A stretch of 64,000 nucleotides of DNA from Moritella sp. 5 (GTDB taxonomy: Bacteria; Pseudomonadota; Gammaproteobacteria; Enterobacterales; Moritellaceae): contig NZ_CP056122.1 in the NCBI RefSeq assembly GCF_018219455.1, forward strand, positions 4,396,065-4,460,064. Direction: 5' to 3'. The position numbers and the translations under genes are program-made. The notes under the pieces are model-generated. The model had not been told where the DNA came from, did not search any database, and saw only the letters and a program-made list of their open reading frames with translations. This document shows, in pieces, positions 1 to 8,720 of this stretch (position 1 is the stretch's first letter; each line of letters opens with the position of its first letter).

Positions 1-356
1 AAAGCATGATAAAGAATTTCAGCGCGAGGTAAAATAGGCTTTTCAGACTGGATGATATTGTCGAATAACAATAAATCCAAATCTAAGGTTCGGGGTGCAT
101 AACGACGATCAGTCGCTTTACGTCCATGTGTGATTTCAAGATCTTTTAAACACTGCATTAATTCGCTAAGCGATAACGATGTGATAAATTCCACCACTAA
201 ATTGTAATAGTTATCACCCGTGCAATTGACAGCCGCACTTTCGAAAATCGGTGAAATACGACAGCCATCAAACATGTTATCAAGATCACGCAGCGCATTC
301 GCGACATGATATTCTTTATCAATGTTACTGCCGATGCCGATATACACTAAAGCCAT
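1..356 (-). CDS. folK: FolK, HPPK (partial; C-terminus beyond window start)
   Basis: 6-Hydroxymethyl-7,8-dihydropterin pyrophosphokinase, which activates the pterin for dihydropteroate synthase in cytosolic folate synthesis. Translated leftward from the ATG at 354-356 it begins MALVYIGIGSNID, the usual HPPK start with its GSN motif. The ATP/pterin signature is readable as RRYAPRTLDLDLLLFD near residue 90. The reading frame is open to base 1, so the C-terminal part lies outside the window. Its ATG shares one base with the TAA stop of folB (TAATG), so the two genes are translationally coupled and act in consecutive steps of the pathway. Confidence 0.93.
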   Translation of the reverse strand, partial: MALVYIGIGSNIDKEYHVANALRDLDNMFDGCRISPIFESAAVNCTGDNYYNLVVEFITSLSLSELMQCLKDLEITHGRKATDRRYAPRTLDLDLLLFDNIIQSEKPILPRAEILYHA

Positions 357-724
357 TACGCTAGCGTTCCATTGCGCTGGCCACGTTCAATATATACACC
401 AACCGTTGCCGCATTTGCGACAGCACCAGGTTTACTCAGTTTGAGGCTAATCCAAGGTATACCAAATGTTGTCATTAATAGTTCAGCAACTTGCTCAGCC
501 ATTGTTTCAACCAACTCAAAAATATTGTTTTGTGCAAAGTCAGTCACTAACTTAGATACTGCTGAATAATCCAATGCTTTGGTAATATCATCAGTCAGTG
601 CTGAAGGGCGATTATCATGTGCCATTTTCAAATCAAATACTAACCGTTGAATGATCTTCTTTTCCCAATCATATACACCGATCGTGGTAAAAACTTCCAA
701 TTTTTCAATAAATACAATGTCCAT
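356..724 (-). CDS. folB: Dihydroneopterin aldolase
   Basis: Converts 7,8-dihydroneopterin to 6-hydroxymethyl-7,8-dihydropterin and glycolaldehyde in the folate pathway. The 122-residue length is typical. The N-terminus MDIVFIEKLEVFTTIGVYDWE carries the conserved strand followed by G-(V/I)-x-x-(W/E)-E. The C-terminal half has the SKPGAVANAATVGVYIER stretch, which contains the KPGAV motif and the active-site lysine region. It is followed by folK with a one-base overlap and is divergent from plsY, an arrangement common in gammaproteobacteria (folB/plsY). Confidence 0.95.
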   Translation of the reverse strand: MDIVFIEKLEVFTTIGVYDWEKKIIQRLVFDLKMAHDNRPSALTDDITKALDYSAVSKLVTDFAQNNIFELVETMAEQVAELLMTTFGIPWISLKLSKPGAVANAATVGVYIERGQRNGTLA

Positions 725-914
725 GAGCTCGTCCGTAGTAAACTTGATAGAGGTCGGATACCCTCGCGAATAAAAAACGCGTATGATAGGTTTCTCAATT
801 TTTGATTTATATCTAAGATAAACTACGTAAATGTCAGCCTTATTACGGCACGTAATTTATTAATGGATATAATAATGCAATAATACAGCAAACCTAGAGA
901 AGAATTAATCAGTA

Positions 915-1514
915 ATGACCCTATTGAGCTTAATCTTTATCATTTTCGCCTATCTGCTAGGTTCTATTTCTTCAGCAATCCTGATTTGCCAGCTGTTTCG
1001 CTTACCTGATCCACGAAAATACGGTTCACTAAACCCGGGGGCAACCAATGTATTACGTACTGGAAACAAATTCGCCGCAGGCTTAGTACTCTTTTTTGAT
1101 ATGTTAAAAGGCGCACTACCGGTCTGGGTGGCTTGGTATTTAAACCTCACGCCATTTTCTCTCGGACTCATCGCAATCGCAGCTTGCCTAGGTCATATTT
1201 ACCCCATTTTCTTTCAATTTCAAGGCGGTAAAGGGGTTGCGACTGCATTTGGAGCGCTACTGACCATAGGTCTTGATTTAGGCGCCTCAATTGTATTGAG
1301 CTGGGGGTTATCCTTGGCCGTTACTGGCTATTCATCAATGGCTGCTATTTTTACTGCTCTCTTTGCGCCAATTTACACTCTTATTTTTAAAGCTCAATAT
1401 ACCCTACCCGTTGCCATGTTATCTTGCCTTATTATTTGGCGTCATTACGACAATATTATGCGTCTGCTGCAAGGCAAAGAAGATAAGATCTGGCACAAAA
1501 AGAAAAAGCGTTAA
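915..1514 (+). CDS. plsY: Glycerol-3-phosphate acyltransferase PlsY
   Basis: Integral inner-membrane enzyme that transfers an acyl group from acyl-phosphate to glycerol-3-phosphate, the first step of phospholipid synthesis in the PlsX/PlsY route. The 199 residues match the family length. Three family motifs are visible: GSISSAIL near residue 15, [14 protein letters not shown] near residue 36 and [21 protein letters not shown] near residue 95, with hydrophobic membrane segments between. The C-terminus is lysine-rich. Divergent from folB across about 190 bp. A long gap with regulatory signals, and no gene, separates it from purH. Confidence 0.96.
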   Translation: MTLLSLIFIIFAYLLGSISSAILICQLFRLPDPRKYGSLNPGATNVLRTGNKFAAGLVLFFDMLKGALPVWVAWYLNLTPFSLGLIAIAACLGHIYPIFFQFQGGKGVATAFGALLTIGLDLGASIVLSWGLSLAVTGYSSMAAIFTALFAPIYTLIFKAQYTLPVAMLSCLIIWRHYDNIMRLLQGKEDKIWHKKKKR

Positions 1515-1639
1515 ATTACAATGCAATACAACAACCAGCGTCTTAGACAGGTATATAATTCGTTAATATACCTCGATTATACTTACGTCGTTAAATTAAA
1601 AGCATAAAAATGCTGTTCGTGAATTTTTTATTAAAAAAA

Positions 1640-1714
1640 TCGACACAATTAATTAATTTTCAGTTAGAATGCCCCCCATCTGCGGTACGTTATATATCTA
1701 AAGCTCTTTAACAA
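1640..1714 (+). promoter_or_regulatory. rRNA-operon-like promoter and boxA ahead of purHD
   Basis: An A/T-tract region (1621-1640) resembling an UP element precedes a -35-like GACACA (1642-1647; TCGACA at 1640 is an alternative), a 17-bp spacer and TAGAAT (1665-1670). Next comes the very C-rich discriminator GCCCCCC, typical of stringently controlled stable-RNA promoters. About 33 nt further on, GCTCTTTAACAA (1703-1714) matches the boxA antitermination element of gammaproteobacterial rRNA leaders. No rRNA gene follows; the leader runs into purH. Sequence features are seen; function is inferred. The rest of 1515-1837 holds only the hairpin described separately. Confidence 0.55.
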
Positions 1715-1759
1715 GCAAATTGCTTCGTAAAGTTAGTCGATATAAAAGGAACATAGTGC

Positions 1760-1805
1760 AGGATGTTTCCGTAAAAGGCCAAGCGACCTTTTCCGAAAAC
1801 ATCCT
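1760..1805 (+). promoter_or_regulatory. Long leader hairpin before purH
   Basis: Arms 1760-1778 and 1787-1805 pair over 19 bp with two mismatches, around an 8-nt loop (1779-1786). No T-tract follows, so it is not an ordinary intrinsic terminator. It ends about 32 nt before the purH start codon. It could stabilise the leader, be a remnant of an rRNA processing stem, or regulate translation; the sequence does not decide between these. Confidence 0.5.
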
Positions 1806-1837
1806 TCTATAAAAATGTACTTTGAGGTAATCGTAAA

Positions 1838-3430
1838 ATGGACAACGCTCGACCTATTCGCCGTGCACTTATCAGTGTGTCTGATAAAACTGGTATTGTA
1901 GAATTTTCTCGCGGCCTAGTAGAACAAGGCGTCGAATTATTATCTACTGGCGGGACAGCTAAATTATTAGCTGAAAATGACATCCCAGTAATAGAAGTTT
2001 CTGACTATACAGGTCATCCAGAAATGATGGATGGTCGTGTTAAAACGCTGCATCCTAAAGTACATGGTGGTATTCTTGGCCGTCGTGATATTGATGTTGA
2101 AGTAATGTCAGAGCATGGTATCAACCCGATTGATATTGTAGTTGTTAACCTTTACCCATTTGCCAACACTGTTGCCAATCCAAATTGCAGCCTAGCTGAC
2201 GCCGTTGAGAATATCGACATCGGTGGTCCAACAATGGTTCGCTCTGCAGCTAAAAACCACAAAGACGTGACCATTGTCGTTAACGCTAGCGATTATGACC
2301 GTGTATTAAGTGAAATGTCTGCAAACAATACCTCACTGACTCATAAAACCCGTTTCGACCTTGCTATTGCAGCATTTGAGCACACTGCTGCTTATGATGG
2401 CATGATCGCAAACTACTTCGGTACTATGGTTCCGAGTTATGGCGACAACACGGAAGGTGATGAAGAATCTAAATTCCCACGCACATTCAACAGCCAGTTC
2501 ATCAAAAAACAAGATATGCGTTACGGTGAAAACAGCCACCAAGACGCCGCATTCTATGTTGAAAAAAATACCACTGAAGCATCTGTTGCAACAGCAACAC
2601 AGCTACAAGGTAAAGCATTATCTTATAACAACATCGCAGATACTGACGCAGCACTCGAATGTGTGAAAGAATTCGATGCACCAGCATGTGTGATTGTAAA
2701 ACACGCAAACCCATGTGGTGTTGCTATTGGTGACGATATCTTAAGTGCTTACGACAGTGCATTTAAAACAGATCCGACATCAGCATTCGGTGGCATCATT
2801 GCTTTCAACCGTGAACTTGACGCAGTAACTGCACAAGCAATCGTTGACCGTCAATTTACGGAAGTAATCATTGCTCCATCAGTCAGTGCTGAAGCAAGCA
2901 CAATTGTTGCGAGCAAGAAAAATGTTCGCTTACTTGAATGTGGTGAATGGACAGCTAAAAACGGTGAGTTCGATATTAAACGTGTTAACGGCGGTATCTT
3001 AGTACAAGATCGCGACCGTGGCATGGTTAGCCTAGACGACTTAACGGTTGTATCTGAACGTCAACCAACAGAACAAGAACTGACTGACCTACTATTCTGC
3101 TGGAAAGTAGCTAAGTTTGTTAAATCAAACGCAATTGTTTACGCAAAAGATGGCGTAACGGTTGGTGTTGGCGCAGGTCAAATGAGCCGCGTTTACAGTG
3201 CTAAAGTTGCTGGTATTAAAGCCGCTGACGAAGGTCTTGTGGTTGAAGGTTCAGTAATGGCATCGGATGCATTCTTCCCATTCCGTGACGGCATTGATGC
3301 TGCAGCGGCTGCGGGTATTACATGTGTAATCCAACCAGGTGGTTCAATCCGCGATAATGAGATTATCGATGCGGCTAACGAACACGGTATGACAATGATC
3401 TTCACAGGTATGCGTCACTTCCGTCACTAA
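1838..3430 (+). CDS. purH: Bifunctional AICAR transformylase / IMP cyclohydrolase
   Basis: Catalyses the last two steps of de novo IMP synthesis: formyl transfer to AICAR from 10-formyl-tetrahydrofolate, then ring closure. 530 residues, family length. The N-terminal IMP cyclohydrolase/MGS-like domain starts [17 protein letters not shown] and contains [11 protein letters not shown] and the [15 protein letters not shown] motif (residues about 67-81). The C-terminal transformylase domain has the KHANPCGVA motif (the catalytic Lys-His pair is expected here) and [15 protein letters not shown]. Start ATG at 1838 follows GAGGTAA. It is followed at 150 bp by purD, the usual purHD pair. Confidence 0.98.
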   Translation: MDNARPIRRALISVSDKTGIVEFSRGLVEQGVELLSTGGTAKLLAENDIPVIEVSDYTGHPEMMDGRVKTLHPKVHGGILGRRDIDVEVMSEHGINPIDIVVVNLYPFANTVANPNCSLADAVENIDIGGPTMVRSAAKNHKDVTIVVNASDYDRVLSEMSANNTSLTHKTRFDLAIAAFEHTAAYDGMIANYFGTMVPSYGDNTEGDEESKFPRTFNSQFIKKQDMRYGENSHQDAAFYVEKNTTEASVATATQLQGKALSYNNIADTDAALECVKEFDAPACVIVKHANPCGVAIGDDILSAYDSAFKTDPTSAFGGIIAFNRELDAVTAQAIVDRQFTEVIIAPSVSAEASTIVASKKNVRLLECGEWTAKNGEFDIKRVNGGILVQDRDRGMVSLDDLTVVSERQPTEQELTDLLFCWKVAKFVKSNAIVYAKDGVTVGVGAGQMSRVYSAKVAGIKAADEGLVVEGSVMASDAFFPFRDGIDAAAAAGITCVIQPGGSIRDNEIIDAANEHGMTMIFTGMRHFRH

Positions 3431-3460
3431 GCCTGTAGGAAAAGCACATTAGTTAAAAAT

Positions 3461-3495
3461 ACAGTCAGAGTAGTGACACACACAACTCTGACTGT
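3461..3495 (+). promoter_or_regulatory. Perfect stem-loop between purH and purD
   Basis: An 11-bp perfect inverted repeat (3461-3471 and 3485-3495) with a 13-nt loop lies in the 150-bp purH-purD spacer. There is no T-run after it, so I do not call it a terminator. It may protect the upstream mRNA 3' end or separate purH and purD expression (inference). Confidence 0.5.
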
Positions 3496-3580
3496 ACTGC
3501 TCTCATTCAATTATAAATCTTGCTAAGTATCGCAGAGTACCCCCAAGATTAGCGCATAAAGTAAAAGGAATAACATCATT

Positions 3581-4870
3581 ATGAACGTATTAATTATTGG
3601 TGGCGGTGGTCGTGAACACGCCCTAGGTTGGAAAGCGGCTCAGTCTAAAAATGTTGAAACTGTATTTATCGCACCTGGTAATATTGGTTCTTCGCTAGAA
3701 AACAAATGTAAGAATGTACCTATCCAAGTGGAAGATATTCCAGCATTGGTTGCATTCGCACAAGAAAATAAAATTGAACTAACGATTGTTGGCCCAGAAG
3801 TACCATTGGTACTTGGTGTTGTTGATGCGTTCCAAGCAGAAGGTTTGGCTATCTTTGGTCCAACACAAGGTGCTGCACAATTAGAAGGCTCTAAAGCATT
3901 CTCAAAAGACTTCTTTGCACGTCATAATATTCCAACAGCTGCATACCAAAACTTCACTGAAATCGCACCAGCAAAGGCGTATATAAGCGAAATGGGCTGC
4001 CCAATTGTTATTAAAGCTGACGGCCTAGCTGCAGGTAAAGGCGTAATTATCGCTGAGACTGAAGCGCAAGCATTTGCTGCAATTGATGACATGCTTGAAG
4101 GTAACAAGTTTGGCGATGCTGGTGCACGCGTAGTTATCGAAGAATTCTTAGTGGGTGAAGAAGCAAGTTTCATCGTGATGGTTGATGGCGAAAATATTCT
4201 GGCGCTAGCAACAAGCCAAGATCACAAAGCACGTGACAATGGTGATAAAGGTCCAAACACAGGTGGTATGGGCGCTTACTCCCCAGCCCCAGTAGTAACA
4301 CAAGCGGTTCATGACTTCGCGATGAATGAAGTGATCCGCCCGACGGTTGATGGCATGAAAGCAGAAGGGAATACCTACACTGGTTTCCTATATGCTGGTC
4401 TGATGGTTGCACCGGATGGCACAGCAAAAGTATTAGAATATAACTGTCGTTTTGGTGATCCAGAAACACAGCCTATCATGATGCGTTTAAAATCAGATCT
4501 TGTTGAACTTTGTCTTGCTGCTGTTGCAGGTAAACTAGACACAGTGACTGCGGATTATGACGAACGTGCTGCGGTTGGTGTGGTGATCGCGGCTGGCGGT
4601 TACCCTGCTGATTACGCAAAAGGCGAGATCATTACGGGCCTACCTAAAGCGGACTCAACTGAAAGCAAAGTGTTCCATGCAGGTACAGCATTGCAAGGTG
4701 ACAACATTGTGACTAACGGTGGTCGTGTTCTTTGTGCAACTGCGCTGGGTAATACAGTAACAGAAGCACAAGAAAATGCGTATAAGCTAGCGGCACAAAT
4801 CAATTGGGAAGGTGCTTTCTACCGTACCGATATTGGTTACCGTGCTATAGCGCGTGAAAACCAAAAATAG
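3581..4870 (+). CDS. purD: Phosphoribosylamine-glycine ligase (GARS)
   Basis: ATP-dependent ligation of glycine to 5-phosphoribosylamine, the second step of purine synthesis. 429 residues, full length. The N-terminal domain starts MNVLIIGGGGREHALGWK. The ATP-grasp domain is marked by KADGLAAGKGV (about residue 145), GPNTGGMGAYSP (about residue 225) and the metal-binding EYNCRFGDPETQ (about residue 287). SD-like AAAGGAA stands 11 nt before the ATG. Second gene of purHD; an intrinsic terminator follows. Confidence 0.98.
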   Translation: MNVLIIGGGGREHALGWKAAQSKNVETVFIAPGNIGSSLENKCKNVPIQVEDIPALVAFAQENKIELTIVGPEVPLVLGVVDAFQAEGLAIFGPTQGAAQLEGSKAFSKDFFARHNIPTAAYQNFTEIAPAKAYISEMGCPIVIKADGLAAGKGVIIAETEAQAFAAIDDMLEGNKFGDAGARVVIEEFLVGEEASFIVMVDGENILALATSQDHKARDNGDKGPNTGGMGAYSPAPVVTQAVHDFAMNEVIRPTVDGMKAEGNTYTGFLYAGLMVAPDGTAKVLEYNCRFGDPETQPIMMRLKSDLVELCLAAVAGKLDTVTADYDERAAVGVVIAAGGYPADYAKGEIITGLPKADSTESKVFHAGTALQGDNIVTNGGRVLCATALGNTVTEAQENAYKLAAQINWEGAFYRTDIGYRAIARENQK

Positions 4871-4896
4871 TCAGACACTATTTTGATGTTATAAAG

Positions 4897-4924
4897 ATGA
4901 GCAGCCACTGGTTGCTCATTTTTT
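4897..4924 (+). terminator. Intrinsic terminator of purHD
   Basis: A 10-bp stem with one G-U pair (4897-4906 with 4910-4919) and a 3-nt loop is followed directly by a T-run to 4924. It lies 27 nt after the purD stop, just before the end of the convergent lipoprotein gene. Confidence 0.85.
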
Positions 4925-4937
4925 GCTTGTAATATAG

Positions 4938-5537
4938 CTATTTTGACGCTTTAGGTGGAAATTTACCTAAGATACTTTTCACCACATCTGCAACTAATTT
5001 ATCCATTTCAGCCGCATCTGTCGATTCAGGTAGACGTTTACTCCCTATACCTCGCCAAATTAGCTCTAAGCTTGTTGGGTCAATCACATCGACAACAAGG
5101 CTACCTTGCTGATATTCATCAACTCGTGTTTCTGTATGAGCACTGAGGGACATACCACGGTGCCCATAACCAACGCCCCAGCCCCAACTTGGACCATATC
5201 CGGAATAATTATCATAAGTACGAATATTGGTTTTCTTTTCCGAGGTAATACTGTAATTCACATAAAAATCTGGAGCTGTCGAAAATGAAAAACCTTGTGC
5301 AACAAGCTGCTTGTCAATCGCTTTGGTGATACGAACATCCATGATTCGATTATTAAGATAAGCATTTTCCTTTTCAACTTTTGCCGATTCAGGTAACCAA
5401 TTAAACCCTTTCAACGTGGTAAAATCAGCACTTTGATCGTAATCTGTACTCACTTTAACGGTGGAGCATGCGGCCAAAACCAAGCTAAGCAACGCAACCA
5501 AATAACCTTTTTTATTAACCAACTGTCGTGCTTTCAT
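4938..5537 (-). CDS. DUF4136 family lipoprotein
   Basis: Predicted lipoprotein of 199 residues. The start chosen is the ATG at 5535-5537, which has TAGGAG just upstream; an ATG seven codons earlier lacks this. The N-terminus has a basic, hydrophobic signal ending in the lipobox LAAC, so cleavage and lipidation at that Cys are expected. The mature part starts STVKVSTDYDQSADFTTLKGFNWLP, the DUF4136 hallmark (DYD followed by a F..L..F.W pattern). A Gly/Tyr-rich stretch lies mid-protein, and the end contains a RLPESTDAAEMDKLVADVVKSIL helix. The family's biochemical role is unknown. Confidence 0.8.
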   Translation of the reverse strand: MKARQLVNKKGYLVALLSLVLAACSTVKVSTDYDQSADFTTLKGFNWLPESAKVEKENAYLNNRIMDVRITKAIDKQLVAQGFSFSTAPDFYVNYSITSEKKTNIRTYDNYSGYGPSWGWGVGYGHRGMSLSAHTETRVDEYQQGSLVVDVIDPTSLELIWRGIGSKRLPESTDAAEMDKLVADVVKSILGKFPPKASK

Positions 5538-5687
5538 AACATCTCCTATACCCAACATACTTCATAATGCGGGATAACCTTTTTGAAAGTTATCATCAGT
5601 CCTGCCATTTAAATTAGCACTAATACGAGGTAAAGATAATAAAAAATGATTAATGTTCAGCCTGAAGTCACTATAATTTATACACAA

Positions 5688-6332
5688 CTAGACGACTGCA
5701 GCAGGTACTTTCGAAACTAATAGCCATACACCAAGTAATACAAATACCGCCCCCATGATCTTATGTTGGTAGATATGGAAACGTTCGTTCGTTAATAGCG
5801 ATTTACCTAATGTACCGACAGTGACCACAAGTAATAAGTTAAACAATAAACCTAATGCATTAAGCAGTAAGCCTAACACCAGCATTTGTTCCCCAGATGA
5901 AGCTTCAATATTTGGTGACACGAACTGTGGTAAAAACATCACGAAGAACAATAATGCTTTTGGATTTAATAAATTAGTAAATACCGCTTTACGATACAAT
6001 GAACGAGCCATTTTATTGGTTTGATCTATTTCAGGCGCGACAACAGAGCTGGTACGTAAACAACCCCACCCCATTTTAAGTAGGTATAACCCGCCCAATA
6101 AATGTAGTGCCTTAAGTGCCATTGGACTCATCGCTATCATCACAGATACGCCCATTGCCGCTAACAACGTGAAAGCAATACCTGATGTTGTAATACCTAA
6201 TGTGGTAAAAAAGCCCACCTTTCGGCCATAGTTTAAGCTTGAACTGGCAATTAATAACATGCTAGGTCCAGGGATCAATAATAACGCCACAACAGCAGTT
6301 AAATACAGGGGCAGAATAGAGAAATCAATCAT
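5688..6332 (-). CDS. LysE/RhtB family amino-acid exporter
   Basis: Inner-membrane exporter of 214 residues with about six hydrophobic segments. The N-terminal LIPGPSMLLIASSSLNYGRK matches the LysE/RhtB signature (PGP near residue 21, followed by G-R-K), and FTNLLNPKALLFFVMFLPQFV is the second family signature. Relatives export threonine, homoserine lactone, lysine or leucine; the sequence does not tell which substrate applies here. It stands alone, with about 130 bp to the neighbouring lipoprotein gene and a gene-free stretch upstream. Confidence 0.88.
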   Translation of the reverse strand: MIDFSILPLYLTAVVALLLIPGPSMLLIASSSLNYGRKVGFFTTLGITTSGIAFTLLAAMGVSVMIAMSPMALKALHLLGGLYLLKMGWGCLRTSSVVAPEIDQTNKMARSLYRKAVFTNLLNPKALLFFVMFLPQFVSPNIEASSGEQMLVLGLLLNALGLLFNLLLVVTVGTLGKSLLTNERFHIYQHKIMGAVFVLLGVWLLVSKVPAAVV

Positions 6333-6700
6333 TAGAGGGTCGCGTTACAAAATAAAAAACCAGATTGTAATACAACTAGCAATATTTTAATCTATTTTTC
6401 ATCAAAAAAGTAAAAATCAATGACGAACGTATTTATGACGGTACAGGTTCTTCTAAAAAGTACCCAGATAGCACCATTGAAACCCGTAATTATATTCAAT
6501 CAGATATTAGATAGTGGTGTGGTTGCCCATACGCTTACGATCATGTTAGGCAAGTTTAAAATGTCATGTGCTCTCATCGATAGAAATGTCACATTGGCTA
6601 CTTATCCGATTTTAGTGGTTCGCGTAAAATAGGATTGTAACAAAGTCACTTAGGCGTGATATAAAGGATAAGAAGCTAAAAACTTAAAAAGGATTAAAGT
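6333..6700. other. Gene-free stretch upstream of the sugar-catabolism pair
   Basis: 368 bp without a convincing gene. A 70-codon open frame (6420-6632) has no ribosome-binding site and no family I recognise. A second frame over 6410-6520 reads plausibly protein-like (ERIYDGTGSSKKYPDSTIE) before a stop, so the stretch may hold a decayed gene fragment. The last 50 bp contain the SD for the aldolase gene and presumably its promoter. Confidence 0.35.
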
Positions 6701-7468
6701 ATGTTTAGTTTACCTAAGCCAGATCTTAAAAAGAGGGTCAGCGACAAAGAATGGCAGCTTAGAATCGATCTGGCTGCTTGCTATCGGTTGGTTTCGCATT
6801 TTAACTGGGATGATTTAATTTATACGCATTTATCAGCCCGTATCCCAGGAACGCGACATTATTTGATTAATGCTTTTGGTCTTGCGTTCGATGAAGTGAC
6901 CGCATCTAATCTGGTTAAAGTCGATCTCGCTGGAAATATTATCGATGATAGTCCTTTTAGTATTAATCCTGCTGGTTTTACGATTCACAGTGCTATTCAT
7001 GAGGTTCGTGAAGATGCACATTGCGTTATACATTTGCATACAGCAGAAATGATAGCAGTCGCAACACAAAAACAAGGCTTGTTACCTTATAGCCAATATT
7101 CTATGTTTTCATTATCATCACTTTCTTATCATGCTTATGAAGGGCTTGCTGTGGATAGTTCTGAGAAACAGCGTTTGCAGGATGATCTCGGCCATACTAA
7201 TTATATGTTATTAGTTAATCATGGTGGTTTAACATTAGGGCCCACTATTGGTGATGCGTTTATGCGTATGTATGATTTACAGCGTGCTTGTGAAATACAA
7301 ATAATGATCCAATCAGCTGGACAGGATATTACTCCAGTACCACAGCCAATTTTAGATAATATTTATAAGCAAGCTAACATTGTTCATACGGGTTCAACAG
7401 GTGGGCAGCTTGCATGGCCTGCTATGTTACGTAAGGCTTATAAATTAGATCCTAGTTTTATGGAATAA
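6701..7468 (+). CDS. Class II aldolase/adducin family protein
   Basis: Zinc-dependent aldolase-fold protein of 255 residues (fuculose-1-phosphate aldolase/adducin head family). Metal ligands are recognisable as H111 and H113 in IHLHTAE and H174 in VNHGGLTLG, with the N-terminal helix and the THLSARIPG motif typical of the family. Start ATG follows AAAAAGGAT. It lies 35 bp before the acid-sugar dehydratase gene and is probably co-transcribed with it. From that context it may cleave, or otherwise process, the 2-keto-3-deoxy sugar acid made by the dehydratase; this is inference, since family members also include epimerases and decarboxylase-like enzymes. Confidence 0.85.
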   Translation: MFSLPKPDLKKRVSDKEWQLRIDLAACYRLVSHFNWDDLIYTHLSARIPGTRHYLINAFGLAFDEVTASNLVKVDLAGNIIDDSPFSINPAGFTIHSAIHEVREDAHCVIHLHTAEMIAVATQKQGLLPYSQYSMFSLSSLSYHAYEGLAVDSSEKQRLQDDLGHTNYMLLVNHGGLTLGPTIGDAFMRMYDLQRACEIQIMIQSAGQDITPVPQPILDNIYKQANIVHTGSTGGQLAWPAMLRKAYKLDPSFME

Positions 7469-7503
7469 TATAGTCGTAATAAAAATATAATAGGGAGAGT
7501 TAG

Positions 7504-8679
7504 ATGAAAGTTACGTGGATTGAAGTATTTGATATTCACTGCCCAGACCGTGCTGGATGGAATCCGATATTTGTTCGTATTCATACAGATGAAGGAATAA
7601 GTGGTGTCGGTGAAGCAGGCTTGGCGTATGATTTGGGTCATAGTGCTGCGGCTAATATGATTAAAGAAATGGCAGAAGCATTCCTAATTGGACATGACCC
7701 TTTTCAAACAGAAAAACTTTGGTCTCGTATGTTACGAGAGAGTTTTTGGGGATTAGGTGGAGGACCTATCGTTTATGCAGCGATGAGTGCTATTGATACC
7801 GCATTATGGGATATTAAAGGGAAAGCACTGAATCTTCCAGTTTACCAACTTTTAGGTGGTAAAGTGAATGATGAACTACGTACTTATGCATCTCAGTTAC
7901 AATTTGATTGGGATGATGAATTCAAAGCTTTATCTCACCCAGAAGAATATGCTGAAGCGGCATTAAAAGCGGTAGCGCAAGGTTATGATGCCGTGAAGGT
8001 TGACCCTATTATGTATGATAAAGATGGGAATACTTATTACGAACGCACTAAAATTATTTCAAAAGCAGAAATGAAACTATACCGTAGTCGCATGCAAGCA
8101 ATTCGCGATGCAGTAGGCGACGAAGTTGATATTATTTTTGAGTGCCATAGTTTACCTGGAGCAACTACAGCGATTCAGCTAGGAAAAATTGCAGAAGAAT
8201 TCGGTTGTATGTATTACGAAGAGCCTGTTAATTATTTGAACCACTCTTTGCATGCTAAAGTGGCGGATAAAGTTGCAGTGCCTATTGCGGGTGGAGAGCG
8301 GTTATATAATCGTTGGGGTGTTCGTCCATATTTAGAAGACCAAAGTATTGATGTACTTCAACCCGATATTGGCTTATGCGGTGGTTTTACCGAAACGAAA
8401 AAAGTGTGTGATTATGCAGACATCTTTGATGTTCGTATTCAAGCCCACGTATGTGGTGGACCTGTGGCAACTGCTGCATCCTTACACCTTGAAACTGCGA
8501 TCCCCAATTTCCTTATTCATGAACATCATACCTATGCGATAAAGAAATGGAATCGAGAGCTGTGCATTCAGGATCCTCAACCTGAAAATGGTGTATTTAA
8601 AGTATCTGAAGCACCAGGTATAGGAATTGAACTTAATGATGATCTTGTTATGCGATCACCTCGCATTGAGATTAAATAA
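7504..8679 (+). CDS. Enolase-superfamily acid-sugar dehydratase (MR/DgoD-like)
   Basis: 391-residue member of the mandelate racemase/galactonate dehydratase branch. Spacing of the catalytic residues matches the family exactly: metal ligands E213 (in FECH), E239 and E265 (in AGGE) at 26-residue intervals, then the Asp-His dyad D288 (QPDIGLCGG) and H315 (QAHVCGG). H215, two residues after the first ligand, corresponds to the additional histidine of D-galactonate dehydratase, and K165-x-D167 lies at the second barrel strand. Such enzymes dehydrate aldonates to 2-keto-3-deoxy acids; the exact sugar cannot be told by eye. SD GGGAG. Second gene after the aldolase; converges on the lactonase/SDR pair. 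Confidence 0.9.
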   Translation: MKVTWIEVFDIHCPDRAGWNPIFVRIHTDEGISGVGEAGLAYDLGHSAAANMIKEMAEAFLIGHDPFQTEKLWSRMLRESFWGLGGGPIVYAAMSAIDTALWDIKGKALNLPVYQLLGGKVNDELRTYASQLQFDWDDEFKALSHPEEYAEAALKAVAQGYDAVKVDPIMYDKDGNTYYERTKIISKAEMKLYRSRMQAIRDAVGDEVDIIFECHSLPGATTAIQLGKIAEEFGCMYYEEPVNYLNHSLHAKVADKVAVPIAGGERLYNRWGVRPYLEDQSIDVLQPDIGLCGGFTETKKVCDYADIFDVRIQAHVCGGPVATAASLHLETAIPNFLIHEHHTYAIKKWNRELCIQDPQPENGVFKVSEAPGIGIELNDDLVMRSPRIEIK

Positions 8680-8686
8680 ATACAGA

Positions 8687-8720
8687 AAATGATAATCGAT
8701 TCTAGAATCGATTATCATTT
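8687..8720. terminator. Perfect 34-bp palindrome between convergent operons
   Basis: Every base of 8687-8720 pairs with its partner, giving a 17-bp arm on each side with AAAT/ATTT ends. It starts 8 bp after the dehydratase stop and runs into the stop codon of the lactonase gene. Placed between two convergent transcripts, it most likely terminates both, although GC content in the stem is low. Confidence 0.7.

Noticed and set aside
6420-6632. 70-aa open frame upstream of the aldolase
   Set aside because: No ribosome-binding site, no recognisable family, and a competing frame that looks more protein-like; treated as a possible remnant only.
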